Shown piece by piece: positions 11,819-23,175 of a stretch of 64,000 nucleotides of DNA. The translations under genes and the position numbers were made by a program. Source of the DNA: Medicago truncatula (taxonomy: Eukaryota > Streptophyta > Magnoliopsida > Fabales > Fabaceae); NCBI RefSeq assembly GCF_003473485.1, contig NC_053043.1, positions 8,566,001-8,630,000 of the forward strand, written 5' to 3'. How positions within the stretch are numbered: the first letter of the stretch is position 1; each line of letters opens with the position of its first letter. The notes under the pieces are model-generated. The model had not been told where the DNA came from. It saw nothing but the letters and a program-made list of their open reading frames with translations, and did no database searches.

Positions 11819-12194
11819 TTCAAATTACTATAATATTTTTGTTGATTTATATGTCGACCATTACTCTCGTTCCTATACATGTCGACTTTTTCATCAACTT
11901 CCTTACAAGTCTCTTTTATGATATTACTATGGAGAGTCGACCCATATACCTTATATTTTCCATTAACACACCCTAAAGGTTGCTACACCAATCAGAAAAC
12001 AACAATATCAAATTTCTGTTCTCGTTGCATATAAATCATCTCCTAAAAAAGGCTTTAATATGTGGAATAACATAGTTACGATCAGCAACAACTTCCTGAA
12101 AATAATTTTGTTTCATAAAAACCATAAACTGTGTGATAATTTTTCGGTGTTGGTTAAAAATATACATTTTCAAAATGCCTTACATTATTTAAAA

Positions 12195-12997
12195 GGTGGC
12201 ATTTAGGGTGGGTAGAATAGAAGGAATTCTTTTCCACCATGGGAAAGTAAATATTGACGATTAGATAAAGTAGAGAACATGATTTTATCATAGACACTCA
12301 ACATCAAATATTTTCCTCTTCTTCCTCTCCTTCAAACCATTGTTGGTGACAAAAAAAATAGATTTTTCAAAAACCATTCTCTAAATTTTAATGGCAAAAT
12401 TTCAGAATTAAAATGATGAACCTAAATCGTTATATACAAAAAATTTCCTTGGGCATGAGTTTCTCTCCACATTCAAAAAAAAAAAAACCATAAATAAAAA
12501 TTAAAACATAACATCATAGAAGAAATTTCAATTAAAATTTAAGAAAAGTTACAAGCTTTGTTAATGGTGAATGTGCTTCTCTTTAACCCTTGAACGCAAT
12601 TCTCTTGAGATTTTGAGTCCCTATGTTAGTTTCATGATTTTTCTAGATCTGTGAATTTTTTATCAATTAAAATTTGAAAGATGTTGTCAAGCAAGCATAA
12701 GATTTAGTGGTGATTGGTGACTGTGAAGACAAGCAATCCGTTCTTGGTTTGTTTTGAAGAGAAACAATTCTTGACTTTTTGTCTTTGATAGCTTCCTAAA
12801 CTTATGAGAAAAGATCCATATTTTTTGTTTCACGAGTAGGAGAGGAAGAAAGAGAGTTGAGACAGTTGGTGGTGAGTGTGAAAAAAGATTTGGTGTTGAG
12901 TGTCTATGATAAAACCATGTTCTCTACTTTATCTAATGGTCAACATTTACTTTTCCATGGTAGGAAAGAATTCCTTCTACCCACCCTAAATGCCACC
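12195..12997. mobile_element. Non-autonomous MULE-type element (element B)
   Basis: Inverted termini of about 130 bp or more begin GGTGGCATTTAGGGTGGGTA on both sides (left 12195; right complement ends 12997). Flanks TATTTAAAA (12186-12194) and TACTTAGAA (12998-13006) match at 7 of 9 positions, as expected for an aged 9-bp duplication. The core has no open frame I can assign. Confidence 0.75.
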
Positions 12998-13069
12998 TAC
13001 TTAGAATTGTAAAGGAAGGTATTGCAAGACAAACAAAGTTGTTTGTTGAAGTACAAGACAAATAAAGTT

Positions 13070-14807
13070 GGCTTAATACATCAACAGATCCCTTAACTTA
13101 TTTTATTTTCTTAGTTTGATTCTTTAACTAAAAAATGTCTCAAATTGGTCCCTTATGTATTCTGTCGTTATCTATTTTGGTCATCTCCGTTAGTTTTTAA
13201 CCTTAAATGTCTAAGATGTACCAACTTTTTAAGTGGTTCACCATAGACTTTATTAAAAAATTTAATTTTAACCATTTGATCTTTTTTTAAATGAAGATCG
13301 TTAGATCATAAAGGGATCTATTTTGCTTATAATGAACCACAATCACCTAATTATTTTCTTGATCTTCTTCCCCTACCAATCTTCTTCATGTGCATCTTTG
13401 TTCATCTTCATCTTCATCTTAAAAAAAAAAAACCAGAAAATTACAAAATTACAAACCCATAAACTCTCATTCACTTATCCCTTTTACTACCTTTCAATTT
13501 CATGATGACTTTCCTTCAAAAAAAAAATTCCATGATCACTTACCAGTAATAAACATTCACTTTCTGCCATTAACCCAACAAAGAAAATATTTTCGCATCC
13601 ACACCAAAAATCAAAATAACCTCTCTCTGCACCACACTCAAATGACACTGTTTCATCACTCTCTGGCTACAACAATGGGCGACTGAAGAAGAACAACAAA
13701 AACTCTCAGGTCTAGTAAAAGCCTTAATCCACCATCACCCCGACTCCGCCGCCGTCGCCGATTCCATCGAACGTTGTATCTCCACCGATGGTCATTCCTC
13801 TGAATATCGTAAATCCGCCGCTAAATCGCATGACCCTTTCGTTCTTCTTCCAAATTTAACGATTTCGGATAATAAACTTCAACGACGCGGTGAAAATAAT
13901 GGATTTAATGATGGTGTTGTGATTGTTGCCAAGGATCTGAAGAATCTACGCCATATCGCATTTAATGAGTATCTGAAATTGATGAAAGAAGAGAATGATG
14001 TGACTGAAGAAGCTATGGTGACAGATTAAGGTTCATATTCTCCATTTTCATTTTCTTCATCTTCACCTCAAAATGAACCTCATAAATTCTTCTTTTGAAA
14101 AATCAACCACATCACTTTCCAATTTCCGTTCATTCAACACTGTCATATTCAAGTTCAGATTCACTTTCCCTTCATTCACATCTACACTATGAGATTCTGA
14201 TTTAGTCTCGAGAGAAAGAATTGAAGCAAATCGAAAATCGCAATTGTTGTGTTGCATAGCTTTAGAGTTAGAAATGGGAGAAGACGAGGAAGATGAGCGT
14301 AGCATACATTTGTTCCTATGTGTCCACCATTTCGACCCTTTTCTGATTTTAGTTTCTGACATATGGGTTTTGTGCTTTTTGAAACACTTAACTTATGGGA
14401 TTCAATTAGTTTTTCTGATTTAGTTTTTATGATTTCAATTCAAGTTTTTTTTTTTTTTTTTTATATTAATATTGGGTTCCAATTAATTTGAAGTTTTAAT
14501 GAATGATGAAAGATTTGATCAATTCTTGTTTTTTTCAGGCTTGTTTGTTCAAATTTTTCTGGTTTTATATGAACTTAACCGTTAAGATGATGAAGATCAA
14601 GAGGAAGAAGAGGGAAGGAGAAGAAGAAGAAGAAAAATTAGGTGTGGTTGAAATTATATCAAAAATATTAGTCATTAAAAAATTAACGGAGATGACCAAA
14701 ATAGGTAACGACGGAATGTATAAGGGACCAATTTGAGACGTTTTTTTAGTTAAGAGACCAAACTGAGAAAATAAAATAAGTTAAGGGACCGGTTGATGTA
14801 TTAAGCC
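13070..14807. mobile_element. Pack-MULE-like element with captured gene fragment (element C)
   Basis: Termini begin GGCTTAATACATCAAC on both sides, with inverted repeats of at least 150 bp. Flanks AATAAAGTT (13061-13069) and AATAAAATT (14808-14816) match at 8 of 9. The core is markedly more GC-rich and codon-like around 13676-14029 than the surroundings and looks acquired from a host gene. It starts only 72 bp after element B. Confidence 0.82.
13676..14029 (+). pseudogene. Captured coding fragment of unknown gene inside element C
   Basis: A long open frame from 13679 (ATEEEQQKLSGLVKALIHHH..) to a TAA at 14027-14029 encodes about 116 residues, hydrophilic and acidic towards the end, with GCC/TCC-rich codons unlike the flanks. 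It lacks an in-frame ATG. At 13675-13681 the bases ATGGGCGACT would become ATG-GCG-ACT if one G were removed, so a 1-bp insertion just after the original start is likely. I do not recognise the family. It looks like the first exon of a nuclear gene carried by the transposon, now dead or an out-of-frame product. Confidence 0.5.
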
Positions 14808-14892
14808 AATAAAATTCTTTCTTGCTTGACAAGTTTTGTAGACGACAAGGTTGTTTCTTGAAGTCTCAAACAAACGGAGTGATGCATATATA

Positions 14893-15609
14893 TGTTGGCC
14901 CCACCACATGTGGGTACTGTTCCAGCCAAAGACAATTACTATAAATAAATTATAACTAGTCTTCTACTCATTTAATGCAATGATGCATTTTTCTACAAAT
15001 AGGAAAGCTATGGTATAGCTTAAGGTGGAGAGACATGGCTAGGCATAGCTTGCTGTGCAGAAAAGTGTGAAGGCTTGCAATTCATTCCAAGTTTCACACT
15101 CTGAATGTCATGACTTTTGGTGTAAGAGGTGTGAACTATTTCCAACTCTTATGGCTTATTTCCCCTATAAATAGAGGCATGGAATTGAAGGAAAGCATCG
15201 AAGCAGAAGTGAAAATACAAAGCTTCTGTGTGTGTAGAAGTGTGTGAGAGGAAAAATATAGTGTTCAGTAAATTCAGAGAGTGTGGGAAAAATACATCGG
15301 ATGGGTATCATCTCTATAACTTTTAGGTGCTGTAAAATAATAGCAATCGAATAGGAGTGGGTCTCACGGAAACACTATAATATTGTATCTCTTGTGTGTG
15401 TAAGAGAGTGGAGATAATATTGTAATATTCTTAAATATAGTGGAATATCTTTCGGAGTTTGTCCCGTGATTTTTCCCTCGGTATTAGAGGGTTTTCCACG
15501 TTAAATATTGATGTTCATTTTTTATTGTTACCGCTGCGCTGCAAGATCCAATCTCTTTTAGAATTTGGAATTTTAATTTACACTTGCGTTAAGCTCGTCG
15601 AGCCCAACA
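14893..15609 (+). mobile_element. Solo LTR (717 bp), probably copia
   Basis: Begins TGTTGG and ends CCAACA, with a perfect 5-bp target duplication ATATA at 14888-14892 and 15610-15614. A TATA-like CTATAAATA sits near 15165, and the 3' part has the AGAGGGTTTTCCACG block typical of copia LTRs. No primer-binding site or coding region adjoins it, so the internal part was lost by LTR-LTR recombination. Superfamily call is inference. Confidence 0.85.
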
Positions 15610-15614
15610 ATATA

Positions 15615-16054
15615 TAGCCTCTATTTCTTCTTTACAAGAGGTGCCACTCAGAAACACTTTAAGTTTATATCTGACTTTTTCCTTCAAAAAAAAAGTTTAG
15701 ATCTAACTTTTTTCTTTATCTTGTACCTTTGGATTAAACTGTCGTGAGGGGTAGGTTAGATAGTTTTTTGGAAAATGTTGGTGGTGTATTGAAGAGGTTG
15801 AGGGTAGTCTACATGTTGTAACAATTTTCTCATAATGTTATGATTTGGTTGTCATTAAACAACGATCGTGATTTTTTCTCCGCTTAAAAGTTTCCACATT
15901 GTGTTTTTCTATTGTAATTGCGTTCCTTTATTTTTTTTTCTATGTCGGTTTTTCCCCCTAGGCAAAGACTTAGATGTGCTCCAATGCTTAATAGTTTTGT
16001 GTGTTTTGAAATTTGAAGAACCAAACATTAAAATATGCTCTTTCTTATATAATA
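15615..16054. other. Intergenic DNA, nothing recognised
   Basis: AT-rich with short homopolymer runs; the open frame at 15868-16074 has no coding character. Confidence 0.4.
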
Positions 16055-16337
16055 CTCCCTTCGTTTTAAAATGAGTGTTGTTTTAGTAAAAAAAAATTGT
16101 TTTAAAATGAATGACATTTTCAGTTTCCAGTGCAATAATAACTTTTTCTTTTTAATTGTACCCTTCAATTAATATTATTTACACTACTTCTAAAATATTA
16201 TTTTTTTCTTTAATGAAAAACAAACTAATAGTTGATTAGGATAATTTGATAAAATAACATCTCTTTTTCTTTTAATTAATGCATTTCTTAATATGTGTGT
16301 AAAAATCTTAAACTATATTCATTTTAAAACGGATGAG
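16055..16337. mobile_element. Stowaway-like MITE
   Basis: Terminal inverted repeats CTCCCTTCGTTTTAAAATGA and its mirror ending CGGATGAG, flanked by TA dinucleotides. 283 bp, AT-rich, no coding capacity. Confidence 0.65.
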
Positions 16338-16970
16338 TAAAAGAAATCTCTCTTGATAATTAATCACTTTGGCTCTGCCACTTCATTCAAAAGGCACGGT
16401 ATTTCTGGTACGTTTGTCTATAAATATATTAGTATTTTTCATAAGTTTTGTAAGTTTTCTTTTAAAATTGTAATTGTATTAATTATTTATTTATCAAAAT
16501 ACTTCCATTTATTCATTCTTTTTTTGTAACTGCCAATAAATAATGTGACAATGAGAAGATAAAGATATATTAATTTTCGATATTCAAATGATAAATTCAG
16601 GAAAATATTTTAAGTAGTTAACAAATTTAATATTACTATCAATTTTCTTAATTCTTTTGATTTAATTAACAAATTCTTGTATTTAAAGATGTGTTAGCAG
16701 TTAAAAAAACCTTATAGTATTGTACATATCTACTTAAAAGAAACCTGTAAAAATTATAGAAAAAATGCAAATATGAAATAATACAAAAACAAAGTAAATA
16801 ATTTCAAGTATTGGAATAGCAGCTCTTTTATTTATTTCATAATTAAACAGTCCATTACAATATTATATATTATTATTACACTAACTCCTCAATTAATCAA
16901 TGCATGATAATATCAAATAAATTTTAGTAGTGGCTGCTTTTTATTGGTCGCACTATATCCATTTGAAATT

Positions 16971-17375
16971 CTAGGCATAGCTGCACATCCCATAAACACA
17001 AGAACCTTTACTGTCACACTTGTTACCACATTTCCCACAATGCTTCTTGTTACTCCTAGGGTTCACACATTTACCTTCACAGCATATCCTTGGGAAACTG
17101 CATTTCTTTCCACACCTCCCACAGTTAAACATGTCTATGGTAAAGTTGACACATTTGTTCTTGCAGCAATCAGGACCTGCGCTACCTTTAATATAACAAA
17201 TCTTTGGGTATTTGTCACAGGACATAGATATTCTATTTTGTTTTCGGTTAAGGAAGTAGCTTGTTCCTTGAAGAGAAGAGTTTGGTTCATCGTTTAAGGA
17301 AGATGTTGCTGATGATAGTGTAATGGCCAAAACCATTAGCAAGGCCAGAAGAAAAAGGGTATTGATGAACTTCAT
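16971..17375 (-). CDS. STIG1-like secreted cysteine-rich protein (copy 2)
   Basis: Intronless, 134 aa: signal peptide to about residue 23 (ends TLSSA), short NSS-containing linker, and a 16-cysteine STIG1 domain. It differs from copies 1 and 3 in the mature part (for example SLNDEPN, RISMSCDKYPKICYIKG, DCCKNKC, CDSKGSC), so it is the most divergent mature product. Its signal peptide and promoter are nearly the same as copy 3's. No defect seen. Expected apoplastic, probably reproductive or cell-surface signalling as for the family; actual expression cannot be read from DNA. Confidence 0.92.
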   Translation of the reverse strand: MKFINTLFLLALLMVLAITLSSATSSLNDEPNSSLQGTSYFLNRKQNRISMSCDKYPKICYIKGSAGPDCCKNKCVNFTIDMFNCGRCGKKCSFPRICCEGKCVNPRSNKKHCGKCGNKCDSKGSCVYGMCSYA

Positions 17376-17474
17376 TTTTTGTGTTTAAAGCTAGGAGAGG
17401 TAAAAGAAAGTTGGAAATGAGTAATAATACTTGGTAGATATGTTTTGAATGAGAAGAATGAAAGATGGTCGCGG

Positions 17475-17483
17475 TATTTATAG
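17475..17483 (-). promoter_or_regulatory. TATA box of STIG1 copy 2
   Basis: Minus-strand CTATAAATA about 100 bp upstream of the ATG, conserved in all three copies. Confidence 0.7.
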
Positions 17484-17809
17484 AAGATAAGGGATGTTCA
17501 TGGATATTTCATATAGATTGCAATTTCATGCATGACATAATATTAGTTAGTGGGGTGGTCTCAATCAGTGTGGCTGAATTGATTCTATAAACTAAGTTAG
17601 GCTTGTTTGGCAAGAAATACTAAATATAGATATATTAATCAGTGTAAATTGAGGAGGAAAAGTGGGTACATTGACCAAAAGTTTAACTTCTGTATATTTC
17701 AGGGACTAAAACATGGCTACAATGACTAAGAATAAAATTCATATATATCCATATAAATACACTCAAATTTTTGAATGCACCATAGAATTTGCCTATATAT
17801 ATATATATA

Positions 17810-18662
17810 GAGTCAGGATCCGTTGACATCAGGTCTCAACGAATTCGTTGACACAAAATCTTAATCGTTGATTTCTTTTGATCCAAAAACTTATATTTAT
17901 TCATTTAAAATATCATGTCGTATATCTTTTTGAGAATTTCATTTCCTAAATTGTTTCATGGTTTTCTCTCTCTGTATTTATGATTTTGAGGCGTACTTCT
18001 ATACCTTTTTGTTGTTCCATTCACACTTTTTTTGTTTTCAATCAATTAGCCTTTTTTTTTTCTTCAAGAAATCGATCAGCCTAATTTGAAAACATTGTTG
18101 TGTTACTTACCATACATGTTCTTTGTTTCTGGAATTTGTTTTATTCTCAACAACGTTGTTGTCGACATTTTTGTATCCCTTGATTAATTCATCGATTACA
18201 ACCCTTGCAAGTATTATGTCAAACTATGAAATTGATGGCAATTGAAATCATTAAAAACAGCAAGATATCAAGATTCATTGCATATGGTATGGATGTATAA
18301 AATCAATTGATTTTCAAATTAATTTTGGTGGCCAATTTTTAGAGTACAGAAAATCACAATTGGGTATGAATCGAAAATCCTTAATTAAAAACTAATTGAA
18401 TTGGTGGCCAATTTTCAGTATGGAAAAATCACAATTGGGTATGACTTTGAAGGTGCAGGTGAAATTGAGATCAGATTGGTGAGGAGAGTTTATCTTGTTA
18501 ACATGAGTATCGGCAAAACCAACGGGTATCATGTGGTGAGGAGGAGGAAAGGTTCACTCAAGTTAAATTGTACAAACAATTCAAGGCATTTGGATTATAA
18601 ATCAACGGTTGAGATTTGGTGTCAACGAATCCGTTGACACCTAGTGTCCATGGATCCTGACT
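17810..18662. mobile_element. TIR element inserted in a (TA)n tract
   Basis: Termini AGTCAGGATCC...(right complement AAGTCAGGATCC) continue into inverted repeats of about 80 bp containing CAACGGATTCGTTGACAC-like blocks. (TA)n lies on both sides, so the duplication cannot be read. The core contains an internal direct repeat (about 18327-18370 and 18401-18444, sharing GGTGGCCAATTTT and AAATCACAATTGGGTATGA). Non-autonomous; superfamily not assigned. Confidence 0.7.
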
Positions 18663-19002
18663 TATATATATATATATATATATATCACCCTTTTATTAAG
18701 TATATTAATTGTAAAATATTTAAACTTCATTTAATTTGATTTTAAAGTTTATGATATATGAAAAGACATGTAGTTTTTCAAATAAAACAAAACATGAGAT
18801 TGCATATCATAAAAATAAATGGACTTAATTAATTTTTTTTGTACTTTTTTAATAAACTAATTAATCTTTTATATATAGAGGTGAAATCATATATTGTGTC
18901 CACACAAAGAAAAAAAACAAGTTATATGTTGATTAGGATATTTGAATCCAGGTCACATTTATGTAAAACCAATTAGGCACCGAAACCTTATAACAGTTAC
19001 AT

Positions 19003-19090
19003 GTTCTTGTGAGTTTAACTCAGTTAGTAGGAACAATGCATATTATATGTAAGGTTCGAGGTTTGAACCCCAGCCACCGAAGAAAAAAAA
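19003..19090 (+). mobile_element. Short SINE with A/B boxes, A-tail and perfect TSD
   Basis: 88 bp, A-box region AACTCAGTTAGTAGG, B-box region GGTTTGAACCCC, ending in an A-rich tail. It is flanked by an 11-bp perfect duplication AACAGTTACAT (18992-19002 and 19091-19101). STIG1 segment 3 (near 29390) and segment 1 (near 10140) show the unoccupied site with a single (C/A)GTTACA. Confidence 0.85.
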
Positions 19091-19552
19091 AACAGTTACA
19101 TAACCACCATGCCCTTGTTTGACTGTTGTTGTTAAGTAGCGGACGCTAAGAAAGATATAGACTTTCTTCAATCAGTGGAGTACTAGAAATCAATTAGATA
19201 ACAAGAGTAAACTTCCAAGTATCCTTCCTCGAAGTTTTTCTCAATGTTTTGGTTTAAGTACAAGACTCCTATTGACTTACTTGCATTACAGAGTTATAGA
19301 CACGACATGACTCTTGCTATAGTGCTTGATTTTTATATGGAATAACTATGTTAATTACCTGCATTACAGAATTGTGGAATAATGCTTGATTTTTATATAT
19401 AGGTTGTACGATTCTTGGTATATAAATATCATATATATGCTTGAGAACAACACTTTTCTCTTGGATTTTTTTTACTTTGCTTAGTAACTTGTGGAAAACA
19501 TTGAATTTTACTTTTTTATCCAACATTTTAGTTTGCTTATATAGTCATACAT

Positions 19553-19765
19553 GAGAGTAATGTTAACAACACACTTTTCAATTCATTTATTCAAAAAAAG
19601 AACACACTTTTTAATTCATTTATTTTTATTGGTTAAAATCCATACGAATCTTTTCTAATTTACATGAGACCCATATGTTTTTATGAGATCCATATGAATT
19701 TTAACTAATAAAAGAGAGTGTTGGAAAGTGTGTGACAAATAGTAGGTTACTAACACTCTTTCGAG
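19553..19765. mobile_element. Possible MITE
   Basis: Imperfect inverted repeats: GAGAGTAATGTTAACAACAC at the left versus a right end reading TAGTAGGTTACTAACACTC, with a CACACTTTNNAA block and TTAAAATCCATA / TATGAATTTTAA inside. No target duplication resolved. Confidence 0.35.
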
Positions 19766-20204
19766 TACCGTTAGTAACATTCGATTTTCAACATTTTCTC
19801 CAACACTCATTTTCTTATTTACTTAAATCAAGGTTGGTCTCATGCTTTGAAAATATATGTTCCACTTAAAGTGGTGAATTATACATTAATTTTATCAAAT
19901 AAGGGAATGGGTGTTCAAGAAAATGTTGAAATTTAGTATCCATAACATTCCCCCACTCTTTAATTTAAGATAGATTGTGTATGTTGTGTGTGTATGCACA
20001 CATGCTTGTGAATTATTGTTGTGGATCAATTTAAAATTGAGTCATGCTAACTTGTACCTTAAACTTGTGCTTATAGGAAAGAAATTTTTTTTTTTCTGAC
20101 CCTTTTTGCCAAAAAAATTCCAGCTATGACCCCCTTTAAAAAAAAATTCCCAAAATGACCCACTTTTGATTTTTTTTTTTTTTTTTTTTTGTCTTTTAGC
20201 ACGT

Positions 20205-20227
20205 TCCCGCCATCTGAAATGGCGGGA
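20205..20227. repeat. GC palindrome 1 (left TIR)
   Basis: Arms TCCCGCCAT / ATGGCGGGA around a short centre. One of six related sites in the MULE. Confidence 0.8.
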
Positions 20228-20289
20228 CTGGCCGCCGGTCTGACAGCCGTCGCGTCAACTGGGCGCTGCTTTTTTTTTTTTTTTGTCGT

Positions 20290-20312
20290 TCCCGCCGTTT
20301 GATCTGGTGGGA
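20290..20312. repeat. GC palindrome 2 (left subterminal)
   Basis: Diverged copy: TCCCGCCGT ... CTGGTGGGA. Confidence 0.6.
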
Positions 20313-20432
20313 CTGATTATTTTATTAATTTTTTTTCGTTTTTTCTTTTTTTCAATTAAATAATGATGATATATATGATAAATAATAATAATAATGATAA
20401 ATAATAATAATGATAAATATTTAATACAAAAA

Positions 20433-22727
20433 CTACTTTCTCCGCGGAAACCAATTACGCCAATGTAAACTATGACCTCCCGTAGCACATAATTTATCTT
20501 TTTTATTCCGTACGGGTCGTTGGTGTTGCTCTTCCTCTTCCTCTTCCTCGTGCTCTTCCTGTTCCACATTCTCGTCAAGAATTTCAACATCATCATTAGT
20601 TTCCATAGCGACTTCATTTTGCACTTGTGAAGCTGAGTTGGTCCAAATTTCATTAACGAAGTCATCGTCATTAAACCCTGCTGCCAGACTTTCTATGGGA
20701 TTAGTTTGTGAATTTGGCCATTGAGGTGCGTAGGTTGTTTGGGGAAAGTTTACAAAGTGTGGAGGGGTTGGTAGGTTGAACAAGGAGTATTGTGATTGGT
20801 CTGGATAACTGGTTTGTGTGGTGTGTTGAGTTGGATTGTAGTCATCAAATGAATAGTTTGATGTTCGAGAGCTTTCTCCATGATGACTTTGTTGAGAATA
20901 GCTTGGATATGGGATTGGGGTGTTATGTAAGATTTGGTTTGTGGGTTGTGGCGGTGATTGGTACGTTTGGTTGTAGTTGTAGTTGGTGGATGGGTTAAAG
21001 GTTTGGTCAAAGTTAGTGGGTGGAGGTGTCATGAATTGGTTATAGGGTGGAGGTGTATTTGACCACATATTTTCATCTGGCATCGTATAAGTTTGTGGGA
21101 CTGCAGGATAGTCACGCGGCAATCCTGGTAAAATTGATGCACATGCTTGCCTTGGGTTTGACAATAATACTTCTCTAGAAAGCCACAGATAATCTCCGAA
21201 AAATTCCCAATACCATGCAAAATATTGACGATTTGGATAAACCTCATGGTTATACCGAACGCCGTGAAGTGCTAATTGATGACGTTGGTTCCAGTTTTGG
21301 ACTTGACGATGATGCTTATCTCCCCACGAGCCTTTAATTCTATCTTTTGTCAAATTAATTTTGTGGAAATCTTTCAAATTTTCTGGTAAGGAAGGTGGGT
21401 GTTGTGGTAAGCCAAATTGAAGCCTTACTCTGTCTGTCTGATGTCTCTCGACAATCTGAAAACAGATGAGATATGTGTTTGCAGACCATATCTGGCTTTC
21501 TTCTTCGTTGTTGTAATTGAAGTTGACATAAGGCCTCCAGGAGAACTGTTTAAAAAGAATGAATATTAGTCTTCAATTGTTGACTAAAAAGCAATGACTA
21601 AAAAAAAAGTGTAATACCTGATCATATGTCATGGTGTCGATTTTTAAACGCGTACATACGAGATTATGCCGAGGATTTTCCACGAATTTATTACCATGTT
21701 CTAGCCATCTAGTTAATTTTGAAAATGTTATAATTAGTAAAGTCTGGATAAATTTATGTAAAAATTAATAAAAAATATAACATTTATTTTACTTACATAT
21801 TTGCCAACGGAAGTTGTGCATGAGCTTGTGATGGTATCCTTGGCACGGGAGTTAAGCATGACATTCTTGACCACGCCCATGCTTGCAAGACAATTGTGCA
21901 CCCAGGCATTTCGGTATTGCCATATATTGCACCGTCACACAAGGATCTATATAGCGTGGCCAAACAAGCTGAACCCCAACTATACTGTCCAACCTCCTCA
22001 GGTGATTTATCCAACAATTGCAAAAATGACAAATGTACAAGATTACCACTATAATTAGGCATTATTCGAGAGCCTATCAAGTATAAGACATAGGCTCTAA
22101 ACATATGTAGAGTCGTGGGGGGACCTGTCATACCAACACCGTTGATATATTCTTGAAGCCATGATAATCTTATACTCTTCCCGTCATGGCGAGAGTTCAA
22201 TGGCTTACTTCCTAATATAGGTTCAACAATCTCCCACCCAACTTCTGTTTTACCGGTAATCGGTTCACCGTTAACCTTTAAACCAAGGAGCATATGAACG
22301 TCTTCCAACGTTATTGTACACTCGCCCGATGGAAAAAGAAATGTGTGGGTCTCCGGCCTCCATCTTTCACATAACGCGACTATTAAATGATTGTCAACGT
22401 TATATTTGTTTAAATTAGTAAAGTCCCACAATCCGGCTGACCTTATGCTATCTTCAATGGTTGGGGGCACCGGGGAAATCTTACGATGACATCGAACTCG
22501 AAGATAATGTTGGTCTTCGTTCTACAAAATATCAATATTGTTAATAATTGAGTGTTACTAATTATACATACATACTCTTAATAGAATTGATATACATAAA
22601 TAATTAAACATAAATAATATTAATATAATTAAGTTTCAATTAAAATAAAATATTATAAACTTACATTAATAGTTTCTGAAATATGACGAGATCTATGTTT
22701 GTTGCCTAAATAAAGTATGTCTCCCAT
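20433..22727 (-). CDS. Plant mobile domain (PMD / aminotransferase-like) protein of the MULE
   Basis: Four exons: 22665-22727, 21797-22521, 21618-21708 and 20433-21545, joining in frame with GT-AG introns to 663 aa without a stop. Exon 2 has the PMD signature: RWRPETHTF, GECTITLEDVHMLLGLKVNG (about residues 74-108), followed by the helical region with WLQEYI and SWGSACLATLYRSLC. Exons 3-4 give WLEH..ENPRH and FSWRPYVNF, then QNWNQRHQLALHGVRY. The C-terminal third is Pro/Gln/Tyr/Asn-rich (about 400-600), then a Glu run and a basic end. PMD proteins occur in transposons and in MAIN/MAIL1 host proteins; biochemical role in transposition is unknown. Its position inside the TIRs shows it is element-encoded. 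Being open while the transposase is dead is notable. Confidence 0.85.
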
Positions 22728-22995
22728 CTTTAAATTAGAAGGTAAGAAAAGCTTTGCGGTATGGTTTTTTTGAAAAGGAAAGAAAGGTTAGATTGAGAGG
22801 AATTTTAAAACTGGTGTGTAGTAGTGTGAAACTAGAACACTGATTTTATAAAAGAAAATTTTCATCTTGTGAATTAATGTCCACAACTACTTTTGCCAAT
22901 AATTCAGTATCGTCTATTCACTGATGCATCTATCGTTTCTAGCTTGTAGAATGGTCTTTTCAGCAGGTTTTTGCAGGAAACCGGATTCCCTCCAT

Positions 22996-23018
22996 TACCG
23001 CCAGTCCAAACGGCGGGA
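22996..23018. repeat. GC palindrome 3 (divergent promoter)
   Basis: TACCGCCAG...CGGCGGGA; the same AGTCCAAA centre as palindrome 4. Confidence 0.6.
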
Positions 23019-23152
23019 ATGACCAGTCCTGGCAAGTGAAATCGCAACAGGTGTCCGTTTGGGTCAGCAAATGATGTCACGCGCCTGCTTTGCACTGTTC
23101 ACGCGCCTGCAGTGCTGACTTTTACTGTAGCGCGTGCAGGCTTTAGTTTTGG

Positions 23153-23175
23153 TCCCGCCAGTCCAAATGGCGGGA
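23153..23175. repeat. GC palindrome 4 (divergent promoter)
   Basis: Arms TCCCGCCA / TGGCGGGA, centre GTCCAAA; 128 bp upstream of the transposase ATG. Confidence 0.8.

Larger units (their letters stand above)
16715..19245. repeat. STIG1 paralogous segment, copy 2
   Basis: Homologous to copies 1 and 3 across the 3' flank, gene, promoter and distal upstream block (GGACGCTAAGAAAGATATA etc.). It is interrupted by the MITE at 17810-18662 and the SINE at 19003-19090, both absent from the other two segments. Confidence 0.7.
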
